Origin: CADCVW01 sp035644935
Lineage (GTDB): Bacteria; Pseudomonadota; Alphaproteobacteria; Sphingomonadales; Sphingomonadaceae
Assembly: GCA_035644935.1 (NCBI GenBank)
Contig: DASQNO010000100.1
Coordinates: 1 to 32,321 of the forward strand
Length of the DNA stretch: 32,321 nucleotides
Direction: 5' to 3'
The position numbers and the translations under genes are program-made. The notes under the pieces are model-generated. The model was not told the origin of the DNA and made no database searches. It saw nothing but the letters and a program-made list of their open reading frames with translations. Below are positions 22,803 to 30,071 of this stretch, one piece after another; position 1 is the first letter of the stretch, and every line of letters begins with the position of its first letter.

Positions 22803-23939
22803 TTAGAGAAGGGCCGGCTGTCGGCTGGCGAGCACCTTATCGGCAACTGTGTAAGCCGGCACGTCGAGTTTCCATCTGGGAGGGAAGATTGGTTGCGGCA
22901 GCGGCCGCGGGTTCAGACGGTAGCCCTGCTTGATCCGCTGACGATCCGCGGTCCCGCGGAAGTCGGGGTGAGCCACGCGCGCATATTTGGAGATTTCACA
23001 GAAAAGATTCTGGCAATCGATGGGCTGAAGTCTGCGTCCAAACAGTCCGCGAAAGTCGATGCCCCGCACGGCGAGCTCCTCTTGCTGCCGGTCGGTTACC
23101 CAGTGGAGGAGCGTCTCGGGGGACACACCGCCTGTGGAGGCGAAGCACTTCGAGATCCCATCAAGCGCGCCTGGCCCAGCTACGACGAACTCGGCCTCGT
23201 CGAAATCGAGCATGGCCGAGTAGTTGAGGTCGATGGTATATTGGAAGGCGAGGAACGGGCCCAAGCCGGGGTAGCTGAGAACGCGCTCGTAAACGCTTTT
23301 CAGATCCGGCAGTTGCTTGAGCCGATCTGGCAGACGATCCGCCATCATTGCTGCGATTAGCTTGAGATGATTGGTATGCTTGCGTGTCGCCCCTAAGAGT
23401 GGAGCGGGCATAATGTACGCTGCAGAATAAATGCGCTGATTGTCAGCGAGGAGCCCAGAAAGGGTGCGATCTAGGCTCGCGAGGTCGACCGTAGACCAAG
23501 CGAGCGGGCCATGCGCCCGTTCCAGCGCCTCCCAGGTCTCAATCTTATTGAAGATCTTGAAGAACAGCGTGCGGAAGAACAGCTCGCGCGGCGCTTGCGA
23601 CCGATCGGGGTGGTACTGAATTTCACGGATCAGATACTGGGTGACACGATCGGCTGCCCGGAACGTGTTCGTAAAACGGTAAGCAGCCAAGATCGGATCA
23701 TCGGTCCAGGGGCTCGGCTCATTGCGCAGCCTTCGATAGTAGATTGCGAGCCGCTCGGCCGCGAAGCGCCAGTAGCTATCGAAGACGACGGTCGTGGCGA
23801 TTGCCGACGATGGCCTTGATCGAGCAGGAGCGGGCTTGCGGATGCGAAATCTCCTGGTCGCAGATTCGGGAAGGCGACTATAGGGGCCGGTGTCGGCCGG
23901 GTCAGCAGCGGCGGGTATGGGAAGCGTGGAGACTTGCAA
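22803..23939 (-). CDS. HMUDK-helical / aGPT-pyrophosphorylase superfamily protein
   Basis: About 378 residues; the longest frame starts at TTG 23939, but no ATG or GTG exists in the first 70 codons and the conserved part starts near VVFDSYWRFAAERLAIYY (residue 51), so the start is uncertain. The pattern IREIQYHPDRSQAPRELFFRTLFFKIFNKIETWEALE, then LDFDEAEFVVAGPGALDGI and IDCQNLFCEISKYARV, is that of the '5-hmdU DNA kinase helical' / alpha-glutamyl-putrescinyl-thymine pyrophosphorylase group, known from phage thymine hypermodification and from bacterial nucleotide-based conflict systems. The neighbouring thymidylate-synthase-like and MazG-like genes support a role in unusual pyrimidine-nucleotide chemistry. 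It is divergent from the MazG-like gene; its own substrate is unknown. Confidence 0.72.
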   Translation of the reverse strand: MQVSTLPIPAAADPADTGPYSRLPESATRRFRIRKPAPARSRPSSAIATTVVFDSYWRFAAERLAIYYRRLRNEPSPWTDDPILAAYRFTNTFRAADRVTQYLIREIQYHPDRSQAPRELFFRTLFFKIFNKIETWEALERAHGPLAWSTVDLASLDRTLSGLLADNQRIYSAAYIMPAPLLGATRKHTNHLKLIAAMMADRLPDRLKQLPDLKSVYERVLSYPGLGPFLAFQYTIDLNYSAMLDFDEAEFVVAGPGALDGISKCFASTGGVSPETLLHWVTDRQQEELAVRGIDFRGLFGRRLQPIDCQNLFCEISKYARVAHPDFRGTADRQRIKQGYRLNPRPLPQPIFPPRWKLDVPAYTVADKVLASRQPALL

Positions 23940-25105
23940 TGGCGGGCGAACGGCAGGTTACGGTAGCCGAGTTCGAGGCGCATGCGGCGGCGACGGACCA
24001 GCTGAGCGCGCTCGAGCTGGACACGGCCGTGCTCGGCTTGGTCGGCGAGGTTGGGAGCCTGGTCAGTGCGCTTAAGAAGAAGCGTCGGGATACGGATGGC
24101 TTCTTCGGCTACCATGACGCCGTTGTTGAAGAGCTCGGTGATGTGCTCTGGTATGTCTCGGCGGTTGCGCGTCGCGGAGGCACTTCGCTGATCGAGGTGA
24201 TCGCGCGCGCAGGTCGGTTCGAAGGCGTTGACGCAGCCGTTCGGTTCAGCGATTTGGCATCGTCCGCCACCGCAACCAGCGAGGCGTTTGAGGCGTCGCT
24301 GCTGCTGTTGGCCGGCGAGGCTGGCGATGTGGCGAAACGGTTCGCAGTAGGCGCTTATCGGGACAACACAGACGCCCTTCGCGGCGATCTGATCAAGTTC
24401 GTTCGCCCGCTTGGCGAAGCCGCGGCAGCCGCTGAAGTTTCGCTCGAAGCGGCGGCCGTGCAGAATATCGCGAAGCGGGAGGATCGCTGGCCTACTAAGC
24501 GGCAACATCCAGAGCCGACTGATGACGGGCTCCATATAGACGAGCAGCTGCCGCGGCAGATGAGGGTGCTGATCTACGAGCGCGAGGTGAACGGCACCAA
24601 CTTTGTCTTTCAGAAGTCGGGCGGCATGCTCTTGGGCGATCGCTTGACCGATAATCATCTGCCGCCCGATGACTACCGTTTCCACGACGTATTCCATTTA
24701 GCGCACGCTGCCGTGCTTGGGTGGTCACCGACGACGCGGGCGCTCCTGAAGATCAAGCGCAAGAGCCAGAAATCTGTCGATGAGAATGAGGACGGCGCCC
24801 GCGCCAACCTGATCGAGGAGGGCTTGACCACCTGGGTATTCGAGACTGCCAAGCAGCACCGATTTTTCGCGAATACGCCGAAGCTCGGCCTCGATCTGTT
24901 GAAGGACGTCAAGCGCTTCGTCCGCGGCTATGAGGCCGAGAAGCTGCCGATGTGGCTCTGGGAATCCGCTATCCTGCAGGGATATTCTGTCTTCCGCGAA
25001 CTTCGGTCCGCCCGCGCTGGCGTTGTCCTCACTGACATGGACCGGCGGCGTATCTGGCTCGAGCCCATGACCGAGGCAGACCGGAAGCTATGCGGCCTCA
25101 GCTGA
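23939..25105 (+). CDS. MazG-like nucleoside triphosphate pyrophosphohydrolase with extra C-terminal domain
   Basis: 388 residues from ATG at 23939, 8 bases after GGAGAC. Residues about 20-90 are a MazG-like all-helical domain: LGLVGEVGSLVSALKKKRRD then HDAVVEELGDVLWYVSAVAR (EELGD is the second metal motif). The first ExxE is reduced to E37VGS. A second, weaker MazG-like repeat follows (LLLAGEAGDVAKRF, and ..NIAKREDRW). Residues about 210-388 are a distinct domain with YRFHDVFHLAHAAVLGWSP and VDENEDGARANLIEEG, which often accompanies such MazG proteins. It probably hydrolyses an unusual or signal nucleotide. Its end overlaps the convergent thymidylate-synthase-like gene by 18 bases. Confidence 0.82.
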   Translation: MAGERQVTVAEFEAHAAATDQLSALELDTAVLGLVGEVGSLVSALKKKRRDTDGFFGYHDAVVEELGDVLWYVSAVARRGGTSLIEVIARAGRFEGVDAAVRFSDLASSATATSEAFEASLLLLAGEAGDVAKRFAVGAYRDNTDALRGDLIKFVRPLGEAAAAAEVSLEAAAVQNIAKREDRWPTKRQHPEPTDDGLHIDEQLPRQMRVLIYEREVNGTNFVFQKSGGMLLGDRLTDNHLPPDDYRFHDVFHLAHAAVLGWSPTTRALLKIKRKSQKSVDENEDGARANLIEEGLTTWVFETAKQHRFFANTPKLGLDLLKDVKRFVRGYEAEKLPMWLWESAILQGYSVFRELRSARAGVVLTDMDRRRIWLEPMTEADRKLCGLS

Positions 25106-25894
25106 GGTGGTGAGAAGACGGCAGCGGTCGACCAGTGCATTGGCCTCAACTCGGGTCCAGCCCTCGACCACGCCATCCCGATTGTTCTTGCCGCTGTCGA
25201 TTTCAGCGTGTGTCGAGATGCAGGTCAGCGTACCCATACCGGCACCGGACTCGTCGGCGACGAACTTCTGAAGACGTCCAAGGCCTATGAAATTGCCAAG
25301 GCCGCGGGCGATGTAGGCGTGGTTGCGGTACATGACTGTGAGGAGCAGCCGATTGTCTTGCGTGAGCTTAAAGCTCAGAAAGCTCAAACATTGGCGATTG
25401 GAGACCTTACCGGCGTCACGCGTTGGATCGAACACTGTCATCTCATAGGCGTTGCGGTAGGTGCGACCCGACTGCACCTGCGTCCGCATGAATGTCACGA
25501 GGTCGTCCAGGGGATTGATGGTTCTAACATGTGCTCCCTCAATCTTCTTCCAGGCGGTAAGACGATCGAAGTAGCGGCCCCAATCGCGCGTGATCTGCTT
25601 CATTCGCGGCAACACCGTCTCGCGGTAGACGCCGTAAAACGCCTCAGGCCCATGCCGGTCGAGCAGACTTTGAGGGAAAATCGTGTTCGCCACGCCACTG
25701 AGCGTGTTGCGGTTATGGTCGCGGAGAAAGCGGTCCACCTCACGGATGACCGCGACGTCCATCTCCGTCTCTGCGAGGGGATCGGCAATGTCGATCACCA
25801 CGTTATGGGCCTCGCCTCCGCGCGCCTGGACGGCGGTGGCGGCGGCGAGCCAGGCTTGCGCGCTGGTAGGTTGGGGTTCGATCGGCAAGTACAT
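25088..25894 (-). CDS. Thymidylate-synthase-like enzyme
   Basis: 268 residues from ATG at 25894 (GGAGAACC 10 bases upstream; TTG at 25900 would overlap the preceding stop). The second half carries the thymidylate-synthase pattern: NRQCLSFLSFKL (Cys169 in place of the catalytic Cys), LLLTVMYRNHAYIARGLGNFIGLGRL (Arg190, Asn201) and ISTHAEID (His229). The usual RSxD is replaced by RNHA, so it is not an ordinary ThyA; it may methylate or hydroxymethylate another pyrimidine nucleotide, as the dUMP hydroxymethylases do. It is the last gene of the overlapping five-gene operon and lies beside the pyrophosphorylase- and MazG-like genes. Confidence 0.72.
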   Translation of the reverse strand: MYLPIEPQPTSAQAWLAAATAVQARGGEAHNVVIDIADPLAETEMDVAVIREVDRFLRDHNRNTLSGVANTIFPQSLLDRHGPEAFYGVYRETVLPRMKQITRDWGRYFDRLTAWKKIEGAHVRTINPLDDLVTFMRTQVQSGRTYRNAYEMTVFDPTRDAGKVSNRQCLSFLSFKLTQDNRLLLTVMYRNHAYIARGLGNFIGLGRLQKFVADESGAGMGTLTCISTHAEIDSGKNNRDGVVEGWTRVEANALVDRCRLLTTSAEAA

Positions 25895-25896
25895 GA

Positions 25897-26547
25897 TCAA
25901 GGTTCTCCGGCCATGGTCGCCGCAGCGAGGAGCCGGGGCGCGAGATAAGCGGTGTCCATCCAGGCATGGCCTGCGAGTCCCCAGCCTTCGCCCCAGGAGT
26001 TGCGGACCATCACAAACTGATCGACGCCTCGCGTGCCGTGCCCCACCGCCACAAGCGCATGCACTCGCTTGGGCATGAGCGGCTCATTGGCGGAGATCAA
26101 GCCGGTCGGGTCGGGGCGGTAGAAGGCAGGAGAGATGCTCATAGTGAATAGGACCGGCTGATCTTGATCGAGCTGACCTACGATGTCGGGTACGCTCGCT
26201 TTCGCCGGCACGCTCTCGCGCCGAAAGATGGGGTCAGCACTCGCTGGCGGCTTCCATGCGGCGAAGTCGGTGAATAGTTCAGCGATGTAGGGCCATTGTG
26301 CTTCAGCCGGCTGTCCGTCGCCCCGAAGCGCGGCGAGCATGGTTGAGAAGTGAACGCCTTGGTGGGGCTCGACACCGTCCCGCTTGAGCGCATGATAATA
26401 AGCCCATTCAACCGAGAGCGGGTCCGATCCAGGACGTGCGCCGGCGTGGGCATCGCTCGCCGCAAAGGCCATGCACGTGGGCCGCGGGTCCTGGTCGCGG
26501 GCAGGACCGAAGCTGGCGCGAAGGTCCTTCAGAACGGTGATCGACAT
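25897..26547 (-). CDS. Papain-like (C1) cysteine peptidase, cytoplasmic
   Basis: 216 residues from ATG at 26547, which overlaps the upstream stop (TGATG); a GTG one codon earlier is also possible. The full papain catalytic set is visible at the correct spacing: Gln19 (oxyanion) and Cys25 in RDQDPRPTCMAFA, His163 in KRVHALVAVGHG, and Asn183 in VRNSWGEGWG. There is no signal peptide and no propeptide, so the enzyme would be active in the cytoplasm unless something inhibits it. The gene directly upstream, overlapping by one base, encodes a chagasin-like inhibitor domain of just this peptidase class. Substrates are unknown; host or phage proteins are possible. Confidence 0.82.
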   Translation of the reverse strand: MSITVLKDLRASFGPARDQDPRPTCMAFAASDAHAGARPGSDPLSVEWAYYHALKRDGVEPHQGVHFSTMLAALRGDGQPAEAQWPYIAELFTDFAAWKPPASADPIFRRESVPAKASVPDIVGQLDQDQPVLFTMSISPAFYRPDPTGLISANEPLMPKRVHALVAVGHGTRGVDQFVMVRNSWGEGWGLAGHAWMDTAYLAPRLLAAATMAGEP

Positions 26548-27557
26548 CACGCAGCCTGCAGCACCCGTAAGCGCTCAGGCTCCCACATGCCGGGTTCCTC
26601 GGGGCCGCGAAGGTCATAATGGAGGTGAAGTGCGTGGAGCGGCCTGTCGGGAAGCCACGGGCGGCTCTCCTGAAGAGTCACCTCGCCGTGAACGCGCTCG
26701 TTTGAGCGTGCGGTGACACGGCGAGTCAGCACACCGCCGACCAGCGTTGGGTCGTCCACCTCCTGATCATCGTCCACCAGTGCGAAACCCGCGGAGGTGA
26801 GCGCATCGAAGTCCCACAGGTAACCGGCGCTGCTGTTCTCGCGCAGACGCACTACGAACAGGTCGTTGCGCCCACCTTCGATCAGAACGCCTTCGTCGCG
26901 ATCGGTGAGCAGCCAGACGTCAGACCGCCAGTCCGGTGGCTCATAACCTTCAAGAAGGTGGCGTTTGATCTGCTTGGGCTCGAACGAGAGCAGCCGCTCG
27001 CGCTGCTCGCGCGATATCGCCTTATGGCGCTCCAGCACGTGGACAGTTGCGCTGTAACTGGTGCCGAGGCGCAAGGAGAGTTGATAGGCGACTACCGGGT
27101 CGGCCAATGTCTGCGCAGGCCACTGCTGGCGCTGCACAATGAGTGCGAGCAGCCAAGCAGGGGCCAGGAACATGGAAGCGAACGCGTCGGCTTCCCGCTC
27201 CTGTCGTTCGAGCCGGGAGCTCAGGTCGAACGGCGCGCGGCGCAGAATGCCCTCATCATCAAGGCTCGGCTCGTGCTGCATGTAGAGGTGACCAAGTTCG
27301 TGAGCGCCGGTGAAGCGCTGAACGGGCAGGGTACGCTGGGTCGTGATGAGAACGCCGGGCTCTTCAGCGGGAACATACGCGCCCAACAGCTTGTCTAGCG
27401 GCTGAAACATCAGGGTCGCACCGAGTTTGGTGATGGTGCCGAAGACGTCGACCCTTCCGCCGGTGGTTCGCTCAAGATGCTCGCGTACGCCGAGGTCGCG
27501 ATGCAGCGTGTGCGCCGCCTTCGCCCCGGTAAGGATCGCGCCGCGATTGTCAGCCAC
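26547..27557 (-). CDS. ImmA/IrrE metallopeptidase fused to a chagasin-like inhibitor
   Basis: 336 residues from GTG at 27557, overlapping the XRE stop by 8 bases. The N-terminal part (about 40-180) is an ImmA/IrrE-type zinc peptidase: FTGAHELGH gives His86, Glu87, His90, and EREADAF the third ligand near 122. The C-terminal part (about 220-336) has the three loops by which chagasin (inhibitor family I42) blocks papain-like enzymes, in order: NSSAGYLW (241-248, family NPTTGYxW), VGGV (273-276, GxGG) and SRPW (298-301, RPW). Fusion of a repressor-cleaving type of peptidase with a cysteine-peptidase inhibitor is unusual. I infer that it restrains the downstream peptidase and, when triggered, cleaves the XRE repressor upstream. 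Confidence 0.8.
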   Translation of the reverse strand: MADNRGAILTGAKAAHTLHRDLGVREHLERTTGGRVDVFGTITKLGATLMFQPLDKLLGAYVPAEEPGVLITTQRTLPVQRFTGAHELGHLYMQHEPSLDDEGILRRAPFDLSSRLERQEREADAFASMFLAPAWLLALIVQRQQWPAQTLADPVVAYQLSLRLGTSYSATVHVLERHKAISREQRERLLSFEPKQIKRHLLEGYEPPDWRSDVWLLTDRDEGVLIEGGRNDLFVVRLRENSSAGYLWDFDALTSAGFALVDDDQEVDDPTLVGGVLTRRVTARSNERVHGEVTLQESRPWLPDRPLHALHLHYDLRGPEEPGMWEPERLRVLQAA

Positions 27558-27939
27558 CGCTCGCCACCTTTGTCGTTGCGCGCGACTTCAAGAAGTCCGC
27601 AAATCGTGCGAGTTCCTGTCTGTCCTGAGAAGAGAGCGAGGCCGCCGCGCGTGCTACATGCGCTACTTCTTCGGGCAGCTCGGCCGACGAGTCCTGCTCG
27701 CCCGTGAACCAGCTGACCGGCCGCTGGTACAGCTTGGCCATGCGGGTGAGCTCGAGTGCATCGACCTTCCGTTGGCCAGCCTCGATGTGCGACAGCGCGC
27801 TCCGCGGTATGGAGAGATGGCGGGCAACGTCCTCCTGCTTGAGACCGACATATTCTCGGGCGACCCGCAGGCGTTCGCCGAGCGTTTGCCTGTCCGGTTC
27901 GGTTGGGGGCATTGCAAAGCCGGCGGGTTCATCGGTCAT
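27550..27939 (-). CDS. XRE-family repressor of the cargo operon
   Basis: 129 residues from ATG at 27939, with GAGGAGG ideally placed; it overlaps the acyl-carrier-like gene by 11 bases. Residues about 20-75 are an XRE helix-turn-helix: LGERLRVAREYVGLKQEDVARHLSIPRSALSHIEAGQRKVDALELTRMAKLY. The tail (about 85-129) is helical and Glu-rich. Pairing with an ImmA/IrrE peptidase gene is the arrangement of ImmR-ImmA in ICEBs1 and of the CapH-CapP switch of some anti-phage systems, where the peptidase removes the repressor. It probably binds the palindrome at 28272-28303. Confidence 0.88.
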   Translation of the reverse strand: MTDEPAGFAMPPTEPDRQTLGERLRVAREYVGLKQEDVARHLSIPRSALSHIEAGQRKVDALELTRMAKLYQRPVSWFTGEQDSSAELPEEVAHVARAAASLSSQDRQELARFADFLKSRATTKVASGG

Positions 27940-28255
27940 GGTGTTCCTCCTCTTTTACGAGCGAGACCCAAACCGCACGCGTCTCGGCGAGTAGGTCGGC
28001 CACGCATGCTTCGATATCGTCGTAACCACCGCGCGGCGCGAAGGTTGGCGGCAGGCTCACGCCGATGATTTCCTCGATCGCGCAGATAATCTCGACGACG
28101 ACAAGCGAGTCGATCTCAGGCTCGCAAGCGCTGGGTGCGCGGGGCCGTAGCACCGCCCGCGCGCCAAGTTCTTGGTCCAGCGCCTCGCGAATGCAGTCTT
28201 CTACATCTTTGGCCGGAAAGGCCGGATTGGCATTGAAGCGGGTATGGATGCCCAT
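27929..28255 (-). CDS. Acyl-carrier-protein-like protein
   Basis: 108 residues from ATG at 28255 (GGAG 5 bases upstream). The frame continues to 28330, but that part contains the operon promoter and is not counted. The core resembles an acyl carrier protein: EIDSLVVVEIICAIEEIIGVSLP holds the DSL motif whose Ser takes a phosphopantetheine arm, and the ends (VEDCIREALDQEL, YDDIEACVADLLAE) fit helices 1 and 4. It is first in the operon. No ketosynthase, ligase or phosphopantetheinyl transferase is nearby, so the carried group and partner are unknown. It might deliver an acyl or aminoacyl group to the nucleotide product of the neighbours (speculation). Confidence 0.65.
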   Translation of the reverse strand: MGIHTRFNANPAFPAKDVEDCIREALDQELGARAVLRPRAPSACEPEIDSLVVVEIICAIEEIIGVSLPPTFAPRGGYDDIEACVADLLAETRAVWVSLVKEEEHHDR

Positions 28256-28271
28256 AGGAGCTCCGTCGTCA

Positions 28272-28312
28272 AATCGAACACGGCATATAGCACATGTTCG
28301 ATTATCAGACAA
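28272..28312 (-). promoter_or_regulatory. Cargo-operon promoter with palindromic operator
   Basis: On the minus strand TTGTCT (28312-28307), 17 bases, then TATATG (28289-28284) form a good sigma-70 promoter. AATCGAACA (28272-28280) and TGTTCGATT (28295-28303) are perfect 9-bp inverted arms around the -10 box, so bound repressor would block polymerase. The expected start of transcription lies inside the right arm, about 20 bases before the acyl-carrier start. Confidence 0.75.
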
Positions 28313-28348
28313 GAGGGTCTGCGCGGGCATGAACGACTACCAATGCGC

Positions 28349-28570
28349 TTAGTGCGTTCTCTCGTTCACTCCAGACGTTCGATGATGCCGGCGCTCAGCT
28401 GCCCATGTCTCTAGGTCCAAAACGGCGTAGCGCACGAACTTGCCGAATTTGTAGAAGGGAGGTCCGCCGCCGAGCGAGCGGTAGCACTCCAGCGAGTGCG
28501 GGCTGAGCGCAAGGTAGCGCGCAGCGCCCTCGGTATCGACGAACGGGATCGTGCACGTGTCGTCCACCAT
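28349..28570 (-). CDS. AlpA-like helix-turn-helix protein next to integrase
   Basis: 73 residues from ATG at 28570, preceded by GAGGAAGG; the frame is open to 28639 but those residues overlap the integrase end. VDTEGAARYLALSPHSLECYRSLGGGPPFYKFGKFVRYAVLDLETWAAERR is the AlpA/excisionase winged helix-turn-helix. It lies 55 bases downstream of the integrase stop on the same strand and could be a second directionality factor or an integrase regulator beside the rdfS-like gene at 9853-10134. Which of the two excises the element cannot be told from sequence. Confidence 0.82.
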   Translation of the reverse strand: MVDDTCTIPFVDTEGAARYLALSPHSLECYRSLGGGPPFYKFGKFVRYAVLDLETWAAERRHHRTSGVNERTH

Positions 28571-28625
28571 AACGGCCTTCCTCATTATCTCGACGGGCGG
28601 CCAGCGACCACCAGAGTTGCGGCAG

Positions 28626-30029
28626 TCAGACATTGTCAATCTCCCTCATAACAGCGGCCTTCCGCTTGGGCGGAGGCGTCCGGTTCGGGCCCGCCCGCTT
28701 CCGATATGGCCGGTAATTTCCGAGCTTGGTGCGCGAGGCGTAGGTGCGGTCCTCCAGACCGGGCGGAGGACCGGTCACCGCGGACGGAGCGGGCTCAGGA
28801 AGGAGCGGGGGCGCAATCGGCTCCGGCTGCTGGGTCGAGGGCGGTGGGAGGGGTGCTCCGCCGGTGAGGTTCCGGCGACGCGCCGAAACCGTCTCGGCTG
28901 CAGCCCGGATGGGATCGTCTTCAGCATGGACGTAGCGCATGAACATTGTCACGGTCTTGTGGGCGGTGAGCGCCATGCCGACCTTCACGGGCACTCCGGA
29001 GTTGGCGATATCGGTCGCCGAGCGGTGCCTGATGGCGTGGGTGCCGCAGTGCGGGATGCCCGCTCGCTCGATGATCCGCCGCCAACCGGCCGAGTAAGTG
29101 TGCTGCGGCATGGGTCGTTGCGGGTCGAAGATCGATGGCACGACGAAAGGCGAGTCGTCGAGAAGCGGGGCGTTGGCCAGCAGCTCGGCAGCTTCGGTGC
29201 TGAGCGGCTTCGACATGCCGCCCGTCTTGCTGTCCGGCCACACGACGCGCCGGTTCTCAAAGTCGATCCAATTCCATTCGAGGTGCAGGATCTCGGAGCG
29301 GCGGGCAGCGAACGCAAATTGCAGCCGGATGGCGAGCGTCAGGAAGGGGTGTTCGAGGCCTTCGGTGTCCGCGCGGTCCAGGTAGGCGAATAGACGCTTC
29401 AACTCCGCGTCAGTAATCAGCCGCGTCCGGCCGCGCTGCGGGAATTTCGGGATGTGCCGGGTGGGATTGCTCCCGTCCGGCCGATAACCCCAGACCTCGG
29501 CCATGTTGAACATCTTGCGCAGGCAGGCGAGGACGTGGTTCGCCGCTGTGGGTGTCGCCTCCATATCGCCGATCAGCTTGGCGACGTCGGTGCGGGTCAC
29601 GTCGGCCGCCTTAATCGATCCGAGCGCCGGGATGATGTGCGCGTTGATGTTGACCCGGTTGCCCTTGACGGTGCTCGGCTTGTTGCGGGGGATTGAGTAG
29701 TCCGAGAGGAAACGGTCGCAGAGTTCCCTCATGAGCGGAGCTTGGCGCGCGGCGCTACGCTCGGCACTGGGGTCGCCGCCGCGCCGAACGTGCGCGAGCC
29801 AGTCTTGAGCGATGACTCGCGCTTGCTCGACGGTGATCTCACCGAAGCGACCGATAGCCGGCTTACGCCGCTGCCCATTAGCGGCGGTGTAGGCCACCAT
29901 AAACATCTTGCGTCCTGTGGGCGTCACCTTCAGGAGGAAACCTGGTGTGACGGTATCGCGGAGTTCGTACTCCGTAGGTTTCGGAACGGCGCTCTCGGCG
30001 GCGGTTTTCGTGAGCTTCAGTCTGGGCAT
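28626..30029 (-). CDS. int: Tyrosine-recombinase integrase
   Basis: 467 residues from ATG at 30029, 5 bases after AAGGAGGT; the longer frame to 30083 is rejected for that reason. Residues 1-90 are the DUF4102-like arm-binding domain (MPRLKLTKTAAESAVPKPTEYELRDT), 100-190 the core-binding domain, and 200-390 the catalytic domain: Arg244 in AARRSEI, His331 and Arg334 in HAIRHRS, His357 in AHKTV and the nucleophile Tyr366 in MRYVH. The Pro-rich tail beyond residue 390 looks disordered and is longer than usual. All catalytic residues are present, so it should be active. The likely attachment site, a split tRNA-Leu, lies 176 bases upstream of its start. Confidence 0.95.
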   Translation of the reverse strand: MPRLKLTKTAAESAVPKPTEYELRDTVTPGFLLKVTPTGRKMFMVAYTAANGQRRKPAIGRFGEITVEQARVIAQDWLAHVRRGGDPSAERSAARQAPLMRELCDRFLSDYSIPRNKPSTVKGNRVNINAHIIPALGSIKAADVTRTDVAKLIGDMEATPTAANHVLACLRKMFNMAEVWGYRPDGSNPTRHIPKFPQRGRTRLITDAELKRLFAYLDRADTEGLEHPFLTLAIRLQFAFAARRSEILHLEWNWIDFENRRVVWPDSKTGGMSKPLSTEAAELLANAPLLDDSPFVVPSIFDPQRPMPQHTYSAGWRRIIERAGIPHCGTHAIRHRSATDIANSGVPVKVGMALTAHKTVTMFMRYVHAEDDPIRAAAETVSARRRNLTGGAPLPPPSTQQPEPIAPPLLPEPAPSAVTGPPPGLEDRTYASRTKLGNYRPYRKRAGPNRTPPPKRKAAVMREIDNV

Positions 30030-30054
30030 CGGACCTCCTTGAGGGCCGATCTCG

Positions 30055-30071
30055 GGTGCAAAATAGGTGCA
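30055..30071. repeat. GGTGCA direct repeat upstream of int
   Basis: GGTGCA occurs at 30055-30060 and 30066-30071, exactly 11 bases apart, so the copies face the same side of the helix. Between integrase start and attachment junction, this is the place for arm-type integrase sites or an integrase operator. Confidence 0.4.

Noticed and set aside
23744..23938. N-terminal extension of the MazG-like protein
   Set aside because: The extension overlaps the divergent gene, is Arg/Cys-rich without family resemblance, and the ATG at 23939 has its own ribosome-binding site.
28256..28330. 25-residue N-terminal extension of the acyl-carrier-like protein
   Set aside because: This stretch contains the operon's -35 and -10 boxes and palindromic operator, and the ATG at 28255 has GGAG at proper spacing.
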